DNA of 64,000 bases from Mesorhizobium escarrei. GTDB taxonomy: Bacteria > Pseudomonadota > Alphaproteobacteria > Rhizobiales > Rhizobiaceae. The notes beneath the pieces are model-generated. The model was not told where the DNA came from. It made no database searches and saw nothing but the letters and a program-made list of their open reading frames with translations. Position numbers and translations under genes: made by a program. Below, piece by piece: positions 33,518 to 42,593 of the stretch (positions are counted from its first letter, which is position 1; every line of letters begins with the position of its first letter). The stretch spans positions 64,564-128,563 of the forward strand of contig NZ_CAKXZT010000132.1 in the NCBI RefSeq assembly GCF_935825525.1. The letters are read 5' to 3'.

Positions 33518-33816
33518 TGGCGCGCTATGATGTCTTCGCGGGTCGGGTCGAAGGCAGCTATTTGCTGGACGTCCAATCCGACATGCTCGACGATTTTAAA
33601 ACACGGGTGGTGATCCCGCTGCTTCCGGCAACGATGACGCCGCCGCCGATGCGAAAGCTCCATCCCCTCGTCGAGATCAATGGGCGAAAATTGGTTATGG
33701 CCACCCATCTGATCGCCACGGTTCCGGCCAAGGAATTGGGCGAAAGTCGACTGAATATCTCCAGTCGTCACGACGACATCGTGGCCGCGCTCGACATGCT
33801 GTTCCAGGGCTTCTGA
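33517..33816 (+). CDS. ccdB: CcdB-type toxin (gyrase inhibitor)
   Basis: Toxin of 99 residues that in the family poisons DNA gyrase. It has the normal length and fold markers YDVFAG, YLLDVQSDMLDDFKTRVVIPL, LHPLVEINGRKLVMATHLIATVP and the C-terminal HDDIVAALDMLFQGF. The C-terminal glycine-phenylalanine end is where F-plasmid CcdB has its gyrase-contact residues (WGI), so the contact residues differ here. It begins in the ccdA stop codon. Nothing nearby suggests a plasmid, so this is a chromosomal pair. Confidence 0.93.
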   Translation: MARYDVFAGRVEGSYLLDVQSDMLDDFKTRVVIPLLPATMTPPPMRKLHPLVEINGRKLVMATHLIATVPAKELGESRLNISSRHDDIVAALDMLFQGF

Positions 33817-33842
33817 GCCGACGGGAGGTCGGTGAGCCGGCC

Positions 33843-35477
33843 TCAGCCCGCCTCTTTTGTTTGCCAGGCCTTCAGCGCCTCGTCGAACACCTTCTCGCCG
33901 GGAATGCCCTTTTCCATGGTGAGCAGCGCCCGCCGTCCGGTCTTGTAGACCACCGGCACGTCGATCCAATTCTGGCCCCGAAGCAGGGTCAGATTGGCGT
34001 CTTCGTCCGCCTTTGTGTCGTTGAGAGCGACCAGGAAGAAGCCGTCGGCGATCTTGGCCGGGATGCCGATCAGCGGACTGCCGGCATCCTGTTCAGAGCC
34101 CTTCATGGCGACGCGCAGGATGTTGTCGACACCGCCGCCGTCGAAACCATCGGGCGTCAGGAAAATCATCTCGATGATGTGGCTGGCCGGCAGCGTTTGG
34201 TCGGTGTTGCGGCGGATGGTCATGCGCAACTGCACGTCCTTACCCGGAATGCTCGCCTCGGCGCGGATTGCCGGCTCGGGCGGCAGATTGCCGCCGGGGG
34301 ATTCCTGCACCAGCGACCAGACGATGCTGCCGGGCTCGGCCGAGCCTTGCGCGGTGCTGGTGCGCTCCTCGTAGAAGATCGCCTTTTGGCCGACCGCCAG
34401 CGCGGTTTCCGCAGGCGCGGCTGTCGGCGCGGCCGGCGCGACACCCGGGGCCGGCGCTGCCGGCGCGGCTGCGCTATCGGTCGGCGCCGCCGGCGCCGGC
34501 GTGGCGCCGTCGGCAGGCGGTGTTGCGGGGGCCGCACCCGGCGTGGCGGGCACATTCGTGGCTGGCGTGCCGGCAGGCGCTACAGGCGCAGGTGCGGCCG
34601 GCGGCGGCGTGGTCAGTGCTGCGACGGATTCGCCCTCTCCGATGCCACTTTGTCCCGTAGCGGGGCCGGGATCGACCTCACCGCCTTCGGGTGTCAGTCG
34701 CTGGGTGAACTTTGTGCCCTCGGCATCGGCTGGAGCCGCAGCGGCCGGAGGCCTTGCCGCGGCATCGGTAGCCGGCTCGGCCGGGGTCGGCTTCACCAGC
34801 GGCTCTATGGTTGCGACCGTCGTGCTTTTGAGACCCAGCATGTTGCTGAATGCGTCCTTGTTCAGCCAGATGCCGTAGCCGCCGCCGGCGATGACGAGCA
34901 AGGCGACGACAGCGGCGATAAGCCCGCCATAGCTGCGCCTGCGCTCGGCAGGACGCTGACGCTGAAAAGTGTCCGGCGCCGGCTCCTCGTCGTTGGGGAA
35001 GACATCGTCTCTAAAGCTATCGCTGTTCTCGTACGCCGCTGGAAGATCCGCGTCCGAAGGCTCCGCATCGGTGCCCTCTGGAGGCGGTTTTTGCCAATTC
35101 AGTGCGGCTTTGGCGGCAGGTGCCGGCTGCCATTCCGGCTCGGTCTTGGCCGGCTGCCATGCCGGCTCGGTCTTTGGCTGCCGGACATGGCTGGGTTGGT
35201 TCTTGTTGCGGTCGATGGAGGAGAAGATGTCTTCCAGCTCCGACAGCGGATCGGATGCCGGCGCAGGCTTGGCGTAGCCCCGTTCGACGCTGGCGATGGC
35301 ATCTTCCAGGGTGCGCTTATGCTGGGCAACGACCGACGGCGCCAGCGGCGGTATGTTCTTCGCCAGCTTGTCCGCGATTGTCGAACGGGCCTTGTCATAG
35401 ACCCTGGCGCGTATCTCCGGCGTCGGATTGCCAAGGCCGTCGAGCGTCTTTTTCAGAGCACCAACAAAATCTGCCAT
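33843..35477 (-). CDS. Conserved single-span membrane protein with Pro/Ala-rich linker, function unknown
   Basis: Not recognised by function; it resembles a hypothetical protein found beside purA in other Rhizobiales. The 544 residues fall into four parts. First is a cytoplasmic helical N-terminus (VGALKKTLDGLGNPTPEIRARVYDKARS type, 1-80). Next is a charged linker with the repeated WQPAKTEPEWQPAP. A single membrane helix follows at about 185-205 (GLIAAVVALLVIAGGGYGIWL). Then comes a Pro/Ala-rich periplasmic linker (about 250-345) and a periplasmic C-terminal domain of about 190 residues with GSIVWSLVQESPGG and GQNWIDVPVVYKTGRRALLTMEKG. The C-terminal domain may bind a cell-wall or protein partner. 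It follows ccdB tail to tail. Confidence 0.85.
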   Translation of the reverse strand: MADFVGALKKTLDGLGNPTPEIRARVYDKARSTIADKLAKNIPPLAPSVVAQHKRTLEDAIASVERGYAKPAPASDPLSELEDIFSSIDRNKNQPSHVRQPKTEPAWQPAKTEPEWQPAPAAKAALNWQKPPPEGTDAEPSDADLPAAYENSDSFRDDVFPNDEEPAPDTFQRQRPAERRRSYGGLIAAVVALLVIAGGGYGIWLNKDAFSNMLGLKSTTVATIEPLVKPTPAEPATDAAARPPAAAAPADAEGTKFTQRLTPEGGEVDPGPATGQSGIGEGESVAALTTPPPAAPAPVAPAGTPATNVPATPGAAPATPPADGATPAPAAPTDSAAAPAAPAPGVAPAAPTAAPAETALAVGQKAIFYEERTSTAQGSAEPGSIVWSLVQESPGGNLPPEPAIRAEASIPGKDVQLRMTIRRNTDQTLPASHIIEMIFLTPDGFDGGGVDNILRVAMKGSEQDAGSPLIGIPAKIADGFFLVALNDTKADEDANLTLLRGQNWIDVPVVYKTGRRALLTMEKGIPGEKVFDEALKAWQTKEAG

Positions 35478-35551
35478 GCTTCAGTCGACCTGCATTTCGT
35501 TTCTGGGCCGGCCCCCGCAAATCGGCCGCGATGCCCGGAACAGCTTGGAAT

Positions 35552-36850
<1,299 letters not shown>

Positions 36851-36913
36851 GTTTCTTTTCCCTTGAGGCGCCGCTCCGAGCGGCTTTAATGGTTCGAAAC
36901 GACAGGCTTCTAT

Positions 36914-37017
36914 CGCATCGGCCCGAAAATCGGAATCGATTTTCGGAAAGCACGATGCGAACGTCCAAAGCCTTGAGACACGTGCTTTGTGCGTCCAGGG
37001 GACGTACGTCGCTGTAT
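36914..37017. repeat. RIME-like palindromic element, full copy
   Basis: Outer GCATCG...CGATGC ends enclose CCGAAAATCG (36923-36932) and CGATTTTCGG (36937-36946). The second palindrome follows with TGTGCGTCC-agg-GGACGTACG and a GCTGTA end. Confidence 0.78.
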
Positions 37018-37120
37018 AACGTCAAGACCCGGCGAGCGCGACCATTCTTTGCCGCCGAAAGCGCCCTCAGGCACAACAATTTTCGCCTTTGACATCATTT
37101 ACTTGGGCGAACCACCACAA

Positions 37121-37254
37121 TAATGCATGTCGCGCAAAGCACGCCCTCGGGCTTGAACCGAGGGTGCGCAGCGGTTTTGCGATAACGACCTGCATAAAAA
37201 CAAGAACCTAGAGCGCGTCGCATATGCTCCGTTCAGACGCGACGCGCTTTAGGT
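37121..37254. repeat. Composite palindromic element, copy A, upstream of the EamA gene
   Basis: Part 1: ATGCATGTCGCGCAAA ... GCGGTTTTGCGATAACGAC-TGCAT, enclosing an extra hairpin CCCTCGG/CCGAGGG. Part 2, after AAAACAAGAACCT: AGCGCGTCGC...GCGACGCGCT. Copy B at 38222 has the same parts in the same orientation. Confidence 0.82.
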
Positions 37255-37299
37255 CGGCAAAGACCCTTCGCCTGCCCCTCCCCGGCTGGACATTGCGAG

Positions 37300-38190
37300 A
37301 TGCATCGAACCGCCTATCTGTTCCTGCTGTCCACCACCTTGCTGTGGGGCGGCAACTCCGTGGCCGGCAAGCTGGCAGTCGACCATGTTTCGCCGATGAC
37401 GCTGGTCTTCCTGCGCTGGGTTCTGGCCGTTCTGATCATGCTGCCGATCGGCTGGCGAACGCTGCGCAAGGACTGGCCGGTAGTGCGCAGGCATTGGTTG
37501 CTGCTTGGCGGGCTCGGCGCTTGCGGCTTCACCTTTTTCAACGCGATCTTCTACACGGCGCTCAACTACACGACGGCGATCAACGTCTCGATCGAGCAGG
37601 CGGCGATACCGATCGTGATCATCCTCGCCAATTTCGTGCTGTTTCGCCTGCGTGTGAACCGGGTGCAGATCGCCGGCGTCGCGCTGACGATCGTCGGCGT
37701 CGCCCTGACCGCCAGCCACGGCGATCTGCGCCAGCTCCTCAAGCTGGATCTCAACTTCGGCGACGCCATCATGCTGATCGCGGTGCTTTGCTACAGCTTC
37801 TACTCGGTCGGGCTGCGGCTGAAGCCGGCTATACGCTGGCAAAGCCTGATGCTGGCGCTGTCGATTGCCGCACTGGTCACCTCGCTGCCTTTCTTCCTGT
37901 GGGAAGTGGCTGCAGGCAAGGTCATCGTCCCCGATGCGCGCGGCTGGGCGATAGCGTTCTACACTGCGATTGGCGCTTCGGTCGTGTCGCAGATCTTTTA
38001 TATCAGGGGCAACGAACTGATCGGCGCCAACCGGGCCGGCCTGTTCATCAACCTGGTGCCGATCTTCGGCACGCTGCTGTCGGTGCTGATCGTCGGTGAG
38101 ACATTCCAGCTCTATCAGGGCGTTGCACTCGTGCTGGTGCTCGGCGGCATCAGCCTGGCCGAATACAGCGGACGTAAAATGGCGATTTGA
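37300..38190 (+). CDS. EamA/DMT-family transporter
   Basis: Inner-membrane exporter of 296 residues with about ten predicted membrane helices in two EamA repeats. The first repeat begins YLFLLSTTLLWGGNSVAGKLA and the second begins GDAIMLIAVLCYSFYSVGLR. The typical end-of-repeat segment AGLFINLVPIFGTLLSVLIVGE is present. Family members export amino acids or metabolites, but the substrate is not predictable. It stands alone, flanked on both sides by copies of one composite palindromic element in direct orientation. No Shine-Dalgarno is strong at the ATG. Confidence 0.93.
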   Translation: MHRTAYLFLLSTTLLWGGNSVAGKLAVDHVSPMTLVFLRWVLAVLIMLPIGWRTLRKDWPVVRRHWLLLGGLGACGFTFFNAIFYTALNYTTAINVSIEQAAIPIVIILANFVLFRLRVNRVQIAGVALTIVGVALTASHGDLRQLLKLDLNFGDAIMLIAVLCYSFYSVGLRLKPAIRWQSLMLALSIAALVTSLPFFLWEVAAGKVIVPDARGWAIAFYTAIGASVVSQIFYIRGNELIGANRAGLFINLVPIFGTLLSVLIVGETFQLYQGVALVLVLGGISLAEYSGRKMAI

Positions 38191-38221
38191 CAGCCCGATC
38201 CTGTAACGGGCCGTGAAGAAC

Positions 38222-38332
38222 TAATGCATGTCGCGCAAAAGTGTGCCGCGGTTTTGCGATAAACGACATGCATAAACAAACAACCTAAAGCGCGTCGCAT
38301 GAGGCCCGGTCAAACGCGACGCGCTTTACGTC
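38222..38332. repeat. Composite palindromic element, copy B, downstream of the EamA gene
   Basis: ATGCATGTCGCGCAAAA ... GCGGTTTTGCGATAAACGACATGCAT, then ACAAACAACCT, then AAGCGCGTCGC...GCGACGCGCTT. It lacks the extra inner hairpin of copy A. It begins 32 nt after the EamA stop codon. Confidence 0.82.
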
Positions 38333-38355
38333 GATATTTCGAGCCATTGTCGAAA

Positions 38356-38386
38356 CGCCCCGTGGGCTTACAAAGCCCGCGGGGCG
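38356..38386 (-). terminator. Intrinsic terminator of serA
   Basis: Stem CGCCCCG-GGGCTT against AAGCCC-CGGGGCG with one internal mismatch and a 3-nt loop, 12 bp beyond the serA stop. The minus strand continues TTTCG, a short T-run. Confidence 0.75.
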
Positions 38387-38398
38387 CTCGCGCATGAT

Positions 38399-39997
38399 TC
38401 AGGCGACGCCGACGTCGAAATGCAGCCGCTTGGCGGAGTCGATCGACTTGTGCGCCCGCACCTGTTCCAGCACCTTCTCCGGGAACGGCGCATCGAGATA
38501 GAGCAGCGCGATGGCATCGCCGCCAGGCCGGTTGCGGCCGAGTTGGAAGTTGGCGATGTTGACGCCGTTGTCGCCGCAGACCGTGCCGAGCAGGCCGATG
38601 ATGCCGGGCACGTCGGCATTCGTCGTGTACAGCATGTGCTGGCCGACCTCGGCGTCGAGGTTGATTCCTTTGATCTGGATGAAGCGCGGCTTGCCGTCCG
38701 AGAAGCAGGTGCCGGCGATCGAACGCGTCTTGTGCTCGGTCTTGACCGTCAGCTTGATATAACCGTCGAACACGCCGGATTTGTCGCGCTTGACCTCGGC
38801 GACGATGATGCCGCGCTCCTTAACCATGATCGGCGCCGACACCATGTTGACGTCGGAGACCTGCGGCCGGATCAGCCCGGCAAGCGTGGCGCTGATCAGG
38901 GCGCGCGTGTTCATCGTCGCGGTCGAGCCGTCGAACAGGATCTCAACCTCCTTGATCGGATCCTCGGTGACCTGGCCGACAAAGGCGCCGAGCACTTCGG
39001 CCAGCTTGACGAAAGGTTTCAGGCGCGGCGCTTCCTCGGCGGTGATCGACGGCATGTTGATGGCGTTGGAAACGGCGCCCTTGATCAGGTAGTCGGCCAT
39101 CTGCTCGGCGACCTGCAGGGCGACATTCTCCTGCGCCTCCATCGTCGACGCGCCGAGATGCGGCGTCGCCACCACATTCTCCATGCCGAACAGCTCGCTC
39201 TTCTCCGCCGGCTCGACCTCGAACACGTCGATGCCGGCGCCTGCCACCTTGCCGCTTTTTAGCGCCGCGAGCAGGTCGGCCTCGACGATCAGCCCGCCAC
39301 GGGCGCAGTTGATGATGCGCACGCCGGTCTTCATTTTGGCGATCGCCGCGGCGTCGATGATGTTCCGCGTCTTGTCGGTCAAGGGCGTGTGCAGGGTGAT
39401 GAAATCGGCGCGGGCGAACAGCTCGTCGAGTTCCACCTTCTCGACGCCGAGTTCCTCGGCGCGGCTGTCCGACAGGAACGGATCGAAGGCGATGACGTGC
39501 ATCTTCAGGCCGACGCCGCGCGTGGCGACGATCGAGCCGATATTGCCGCAGCCGATGATGCCCAGCGACTTGCCGGTGATCTCGGTGCCCATGAAGCGGT
39601 TCTTTTCCCACTTGCCGGCATGGGTCGAAGCGTTGGCTTCCGGTATCTGGCGGGCTAGCGCGAAGATCATGGCGACGGCATGCTCGGCGGTGGTGATCGA
39701 ATTGCCGAAGGGCGTGTTCATCACGATGATGCCCTTGCGGCTCGCCGCCGGGATGTCGACATTGTCGACGCCGATGCCGGCGCGGCCGACCACCTTGAGC
39801 CTTGTGGCGGCGTTGATCAGCTTTTCGGTGACTTTGGTCGCCGAACGGATGGCGAGGCCGTCATACTGGCTGATCACTTCGAGCAGCTTTTCCTTGTCCT
39901 TGCCGAGATCGGGCAGATAGTCGACCTCGATGCCGCGATCCCTGAAGATCTGCACAGCGGTGGTGGAGAGTTTGTCTGAGACGAGAACGCGGGGCAT
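38399..39997 (-). CDS. serA: D-3-phosphoglycerate dehydrogenase
   Basis: First step of serine synthesis, oxidising 3-phosphoglycerate with NAD. The 532 residues match the long type of the enzyme. In order they have an N-terminal substrate domain (VLVSDKLSTTAVQIFRDRGIEVDY), the NAD Rossmann motif GIIGCGNIGSIVATRGVGL, the catalytic-arginine region CARGGLI, the HLGAST segment with the catalytic histidine, an intervening domain, and a C-terminal ACT domain (DVPGIIGLLGTVCGDNGVNIANF) for serine feedback. The ATG at 39997 is favoured over 40006 because AAGGA lies 8 nt ahead. It follows serC across a palindromic spacer. Confidence 0.97.
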   Translation of the reverse strand: MPRVLVSDKLSTTAVQIFRDRGIEVDYLPDLGKDKEKLLEVISQYDGLAIRSATKVTEKLINAATRLKVVGRAGIGVDNVDIPAASRKGIIVMNTPFGNSITTAEHAVAMIFALARQIPEANASTHAGKWEKNRFMGTEITGKSLGIIGCGNIGSIVATRGVGLKMHVIAFDPFLSDSRAEELGVEKVELDELFARADFITLHTPLTDKTRNIIDAAAIAKMKTGVRIINCARGGLIVEADLLAALKSGKVAGAGIDVFEVEPAEKSELFGMENVVATPHLGASTMEAQENVALQVAEQMADYLIKGAVSNAINMPSITAEEAPRLKPFVKLAEVLGAFVGQVTEDPIKEVEILFDGSTATMNTRALISATLAGLIRPQVSDVNMVSAPIMVKERGIIVAEVKRDKSGVFDGYIKLTVKTEHKTRSIAGTCFSDGKPRFIQIKGINLDAEVGQHMLYTTNADVPGIIGLLGTVCGDNGVNIANFQLGRNRPGGDAIALLYLDAPFPEKVLEQVRAHKSIDSAKRLHFDVGVA

Positions 39998-40020
39998 GGG
40001 CTTCATCCTTTGCGATTGGC

Positions 40021-40162
40021 GCCCCTCCCCCTTGAGGGGAGGGTCGGCGCGAAGCGCCGGGGTGGGGTCGTTGCGGCCGGACGCGGCCGAAATCTTTTCT
40101 TTCTGGAAGGCGAACCGTTGAGCTGGGTGGAGGCGACCCCACCCTTCCCTCAAGGGGAGGGA
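40021..40162. repeat. Palindromic element between serC and serA
   Basis: Ends CCCCTCCCCCTTGAGGGGAG (40023 on) and CCCTTCCCTCAAGGGGAGGG (40142 on) are themselves palindromic. GTGGGGTCG (40062-40070) pairs exactly with CGACCCCAC (40134-40142). The left part shares the GCGCT(W)CGCGCCGACCCTC core with the repeat inside the helicase gene. Confidence 0.8.
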
Positions 40163-41338
40163 TCAGGCGGCCGCCTTGAGCGATGCCTTTTGCGCGGCAA
40201 ACGCCCAGTCGAGCCACGGCAGCAGCGCTTCGAGGTCGGAAGTCTCGACCGTCGCCCCGCACCAGATGCGCAGGCCGGGCGGCGCGTCGCGATAGGCGCC
40301 GATGTCGTAGGCGACACCCTCCTTGTCGAGCGTCGAGACGATGCCCTTGGCGAACGCCGCTTGTCCGTCGGCATCGAGCGCGGCGACGTCCGGGTCGGTG
40401 AAGGAAAGACAGACGGACGTGTTCGACCGCGTCGCCGGATCGGTCGCCAGATGGCCGAGCCATGCGGATCTGTCGACGAAACCGTCGATAGTGGCGGCAT
40501 TGGCGTCGGCGCGGGCAATCAATGCGTCGAGGCCGCCGATCGACTTCGCCCAACGCAGCGCGTCGAGATAATCCTCGACGCACAGCATCGACGGCGTGTT
40601 GATGGTCTCGCCCTTGAATATCCCTTCGATGAGCTTGCCGCCCGAGGTGAGGCGAAAGATTTTCGGCAGCGGCCAGGCAGGCTTGTAGCTTTCCAGCCGC
40701 TCGACGGCGCGCGGGCTGAGGATCAGCATGCCATGCGCACCTTCGCCGCCCAGCACCTTCTGCCAGGAGAAGGTGACGACATCGAGCTTGCCAAAATCGA
40801 GCTTTTGCGCAAAGGCCGCCGACGTGGCGTCGCAGATTGTCAGGCCCTTGCGGCTGGCCGGGATGAAATCGCCGTTCGGCACACGCACGCCTGACGTCGT
40901 GCCGTTCCAGGTGAAGACCACGTCGCGGTCGAAGTCGATTTTTGTCAGATCCGGCAGCGCGCCGTAGCCGGCTTCGATCCTGCGCACATCGGCGAGCTTC
41001 AGCTGCTTGACCACGTCGGTGATCCAGCCGGAACCGAAACTCTCCCAGGCGACCATGTCGACGCCGCGTTCGCCGAGCAGCGACCACAGCGCCATCTCGA
41101 CCGCGCCGGTGTCCGACGCCGGCACGATGCCGATGCGATAATCTGCCGGAACCTGGAGAATCTCCCGCGTCAGCTCGATCGCCTGTTCGAGCCTGGTCTT
41201 GCCGACCTTGGCGCGGTGCGAGCGCCCGAGCGCAGCATTGGTCAGCGCCTCGACCGACCAGCCGGGACGTTTTGCGCAGGGACCTGAGGAAAAATTGGGA
41301 TTTGCCGGACGCAGTCCGGGCTTCGTAGGGGTCGTCAT
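40163..41338 (-). CDS. serC: Phosphoserine aminotransferase
   Basis: PLP enzyme making phosphoserine from 3-phosphohydroxypyruvate. The 391 residues match the alphaproteobacterial type (N-terminal KPGLRPANPNFSSGPCAKRPGW). The PLP lysine is K194 in FSWQKVLGGEGAHG, and the phosphate-binding ASDTGAVEMALWSLLGE precedes it. serC and serA are adjacent in the same order as the pathway needs and are probably co-transcribed through the palindromic spacer. The third pathway gene (serB) is not in this window. Confidence 0.97.
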   Translation of the reverse strand: MTTPTKPGLRPANPNFSSGPCAKRPGWSVEALTNAALGRSHRAKVGKTRLEQAIELTREILQVPADYRIGIVPASDTGAVEMALWSLLGERGVDMVAWESFGSGWITDVVKQLKLADVRRIEAGYGALPDLTKIDFDRDVVFTWNGTTSGVRVPNGDFIPASRKGLTICDATSAAFAQKLDFGKLDVVTFSWQKVLGGEGAHGMLILSPRAVERLESYKPAWPLPKIFRLTSGGKLIEGIFKGETINTPSMLCVEDYLDALRWAKSIGGLDALIARADANAATIDGFVDRSAWLGHLATDPATRSNTSVCLSFTDPDVAALDADGQAAFAKGIVSTLDKEGVAYDIGAYRDAPPGLRIWCGATVETSDLEALLPWLDWAFAAQKASLKAAA

Positions 41339-41490
41339 CGTGGTCTATCCTTCCAGATAGTGGCCCCTCGTTGGGGAGGGGTGGCCCACGGACGGCGATA
41401 TGCGTTCAGGCTTCCGGCGTCAAGAGGAAAGTTTTTGTCGCTGACGGGATACTGGTTGCATGCGGCGAAAATGCCATGGCTTAAAACGCA

Positions 41491-41517
41491 AACGGCGGAT
41501 ACTTAAAATCCGCCGTT
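41491..41517 (-). terminator. Intrinsic terminator of the first outer-membrane gene
   Basis: AACGGCGGAT (41491-41500) and ATCCGCCGTT (41508-41517), 10-bp perfect stem, about 25 bp beyond the stop at 41543. The minus strand continues TTGCGTTTTAA. Confidence 0.75.
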
Positions 41518-41542
41518 CAAGTTCTTCCGGCTTTCGCCATGC

Positions 41543-42403
41543 TTACCAGAGATCGTAACGCAGCCCGAGCTTGACTGTCTGGTAGTCTATGCCCTTGTGG
41601 ATGTTGAAAGCGCCATCGTCATAGGCGACGTATCTTGCGTTGGGCACAGCGAAATATTCGTAGCCGAGGTCGACCGAGAAGTTCTTGGTCACCCGATAGG
41701 AAAGGCCTGCGCCGATCGAGTAGGCGAGATTGAATTTGGCTTCCGAGTCGGTCTCGCCTTCGTATCCTGCAGGGTCATCGCAAATGAAGCCACCGGTTCC
41801 GGAGGGGTTAGGGGACACCTCGACGCAATCGCGCGCGCCGACGCTCCTGTAGTATTTGTTATAGGCGACACCGAGGCCGCCGCCAATATACGGCGTTATC
41901 CCAACATACGTGCCGAGATCTACATAGCCGTTGGCCATGAGGCTGTAGCCCTTGTTGGAGGCATTGTTGGAGAGATCGCACTCCTGCGAATCGGGGACGG
42001 TTATGATTTCGCCGAGGAGATTCCTGGTGAGCGTTGAACCGTCGCAAGTGGCTGCCAGCCTCTGATGTTCCCCGAATTCGTCGGTCGGGAGAATCCCACC
42101 GTTCAGCTCGACCCTAAGATAGTCATTGACGTGATACCCCATACCGATGCTGCCTGTGAAAAGGCTGCTCTCCTCGGTAAAACTGACAAGCGGGCCAGTC
42201 ACCGTTTCCTTATGTTCGAACGGATGGCTGAACGCGTAGCCGACATCGCCGCGCAGATACCATCCCGAACCGACTTCGACCGGCACGTAGTCCGGCGCCT
42301 GGTCGACATAGATCGGCGGATCGTAGTCGGCGCCAAGCGCCTGCGACAACGGCGTCAGGGCGATTGCTGCAAGCGCCAGTGCTATGCGCGATTTGACTGT
42401 CAT
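41543..42403 (-). CDS. Outer-membrane beta-barrel protein (Omp25/RopB-like)
   Basis: Predicted eight-stranded barrel of 286 residues with a signal peptide (IALALAAIALTPLSQALG, then ADYDPP). The mature start GWYLRGDVGYAFS and the alternating strands ending in TVKLGLRYDLW, with the terminal aromatic residue needed by the assembly machinery, fit the OMP_b-brl family. Four cysteines occur in loops (CDGS, ECDLSN, RDCVEV, FICDDP), unusual for this family and possibly forming disulphides. A second, related gene lies directly upstream. A perfect CtrA-type site sits 71 bp before the start. Confidence 0.88.
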   Translation of the reverse strand: MTVKSRIALALAAIALTPLSQALGADYDPPIYVDQAPDYVPVEVGSGWYLRGDVGYAFSHPFEHKETVTGPLVSFTEESSLFTGSIGMGYHVNDYLRVELNGGILPTDEFGEHQRLAATCDGSTLTRNLLGEIITVPDSQECDLSNNASNKGYSLMANGYVDLGTYVGITPYIGGGLGVAYNKYYRSVGARDCVEVSPNPSGTGGFICDDPAGYEGETDSEAKFNLAYSIGAGLSYRVTKNFSVDLGYEYFAVPNARYVAYDDGAFNIHKGIDYQTVKLGLRYDLW

Positions 42404-42473
42404 GGTCCCCGGCTCCCGAAGGTGGCGCCATTCGCGATCGCGAGCGCCGTTTCAGGGCATTGTTAACCATAGT

Positions 42474-42490
42474 GGTTAAGTGGCGGTTAA
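42474..42490 (-). promoter_or_regulatory. CtrA-binding site candidate, TTAA-N7-TTAACC
   Basis: Exact full-length match on the minus strand (TTAA at 42490-42487, TTAACC at 42479-42474). It is about 70 bp upstream of the 41543-42403 barrel gene. CtrA control of Omp25-type proteins is known in Brucella. Confidence 0.7.
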
Positions 42491-42542
42491 GGATAACAGG
42501 GCGTTAGCGAACTGATTTGATGCGCGTTCCCGCCACAATGAG

Positions 42543-42569
42543 AAAAACCGCCCGGCTTTTGCCGGGCGG
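42543..42569 (-). terminator. Intrinsic terminator of the second outer-membrane gene
   Basis: CCGCCCGGC (42548-42556), TTTT loop, GCCGGGCGG (42561-42569), followed on the minus strand by TTTTT. A classic strong terminator 25 bp after the stop at 42594. Confidence 0.92.
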
Positions 42570-42593
42570 TCCGCAAACCTGCTCTCGAAGCGA

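Larger units (their letters stand above)
36851..37299. other. Repeat-filled region between purA and the EamA gene
   Basis: 449 bp without a gene. A RIME-like element (36914-37017) and a composite palindromic element (37121-37254) fill most of it. The remaining 60 bp next to purA presumably hold its promoter, which could not be identified. Confidence 0.7.
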
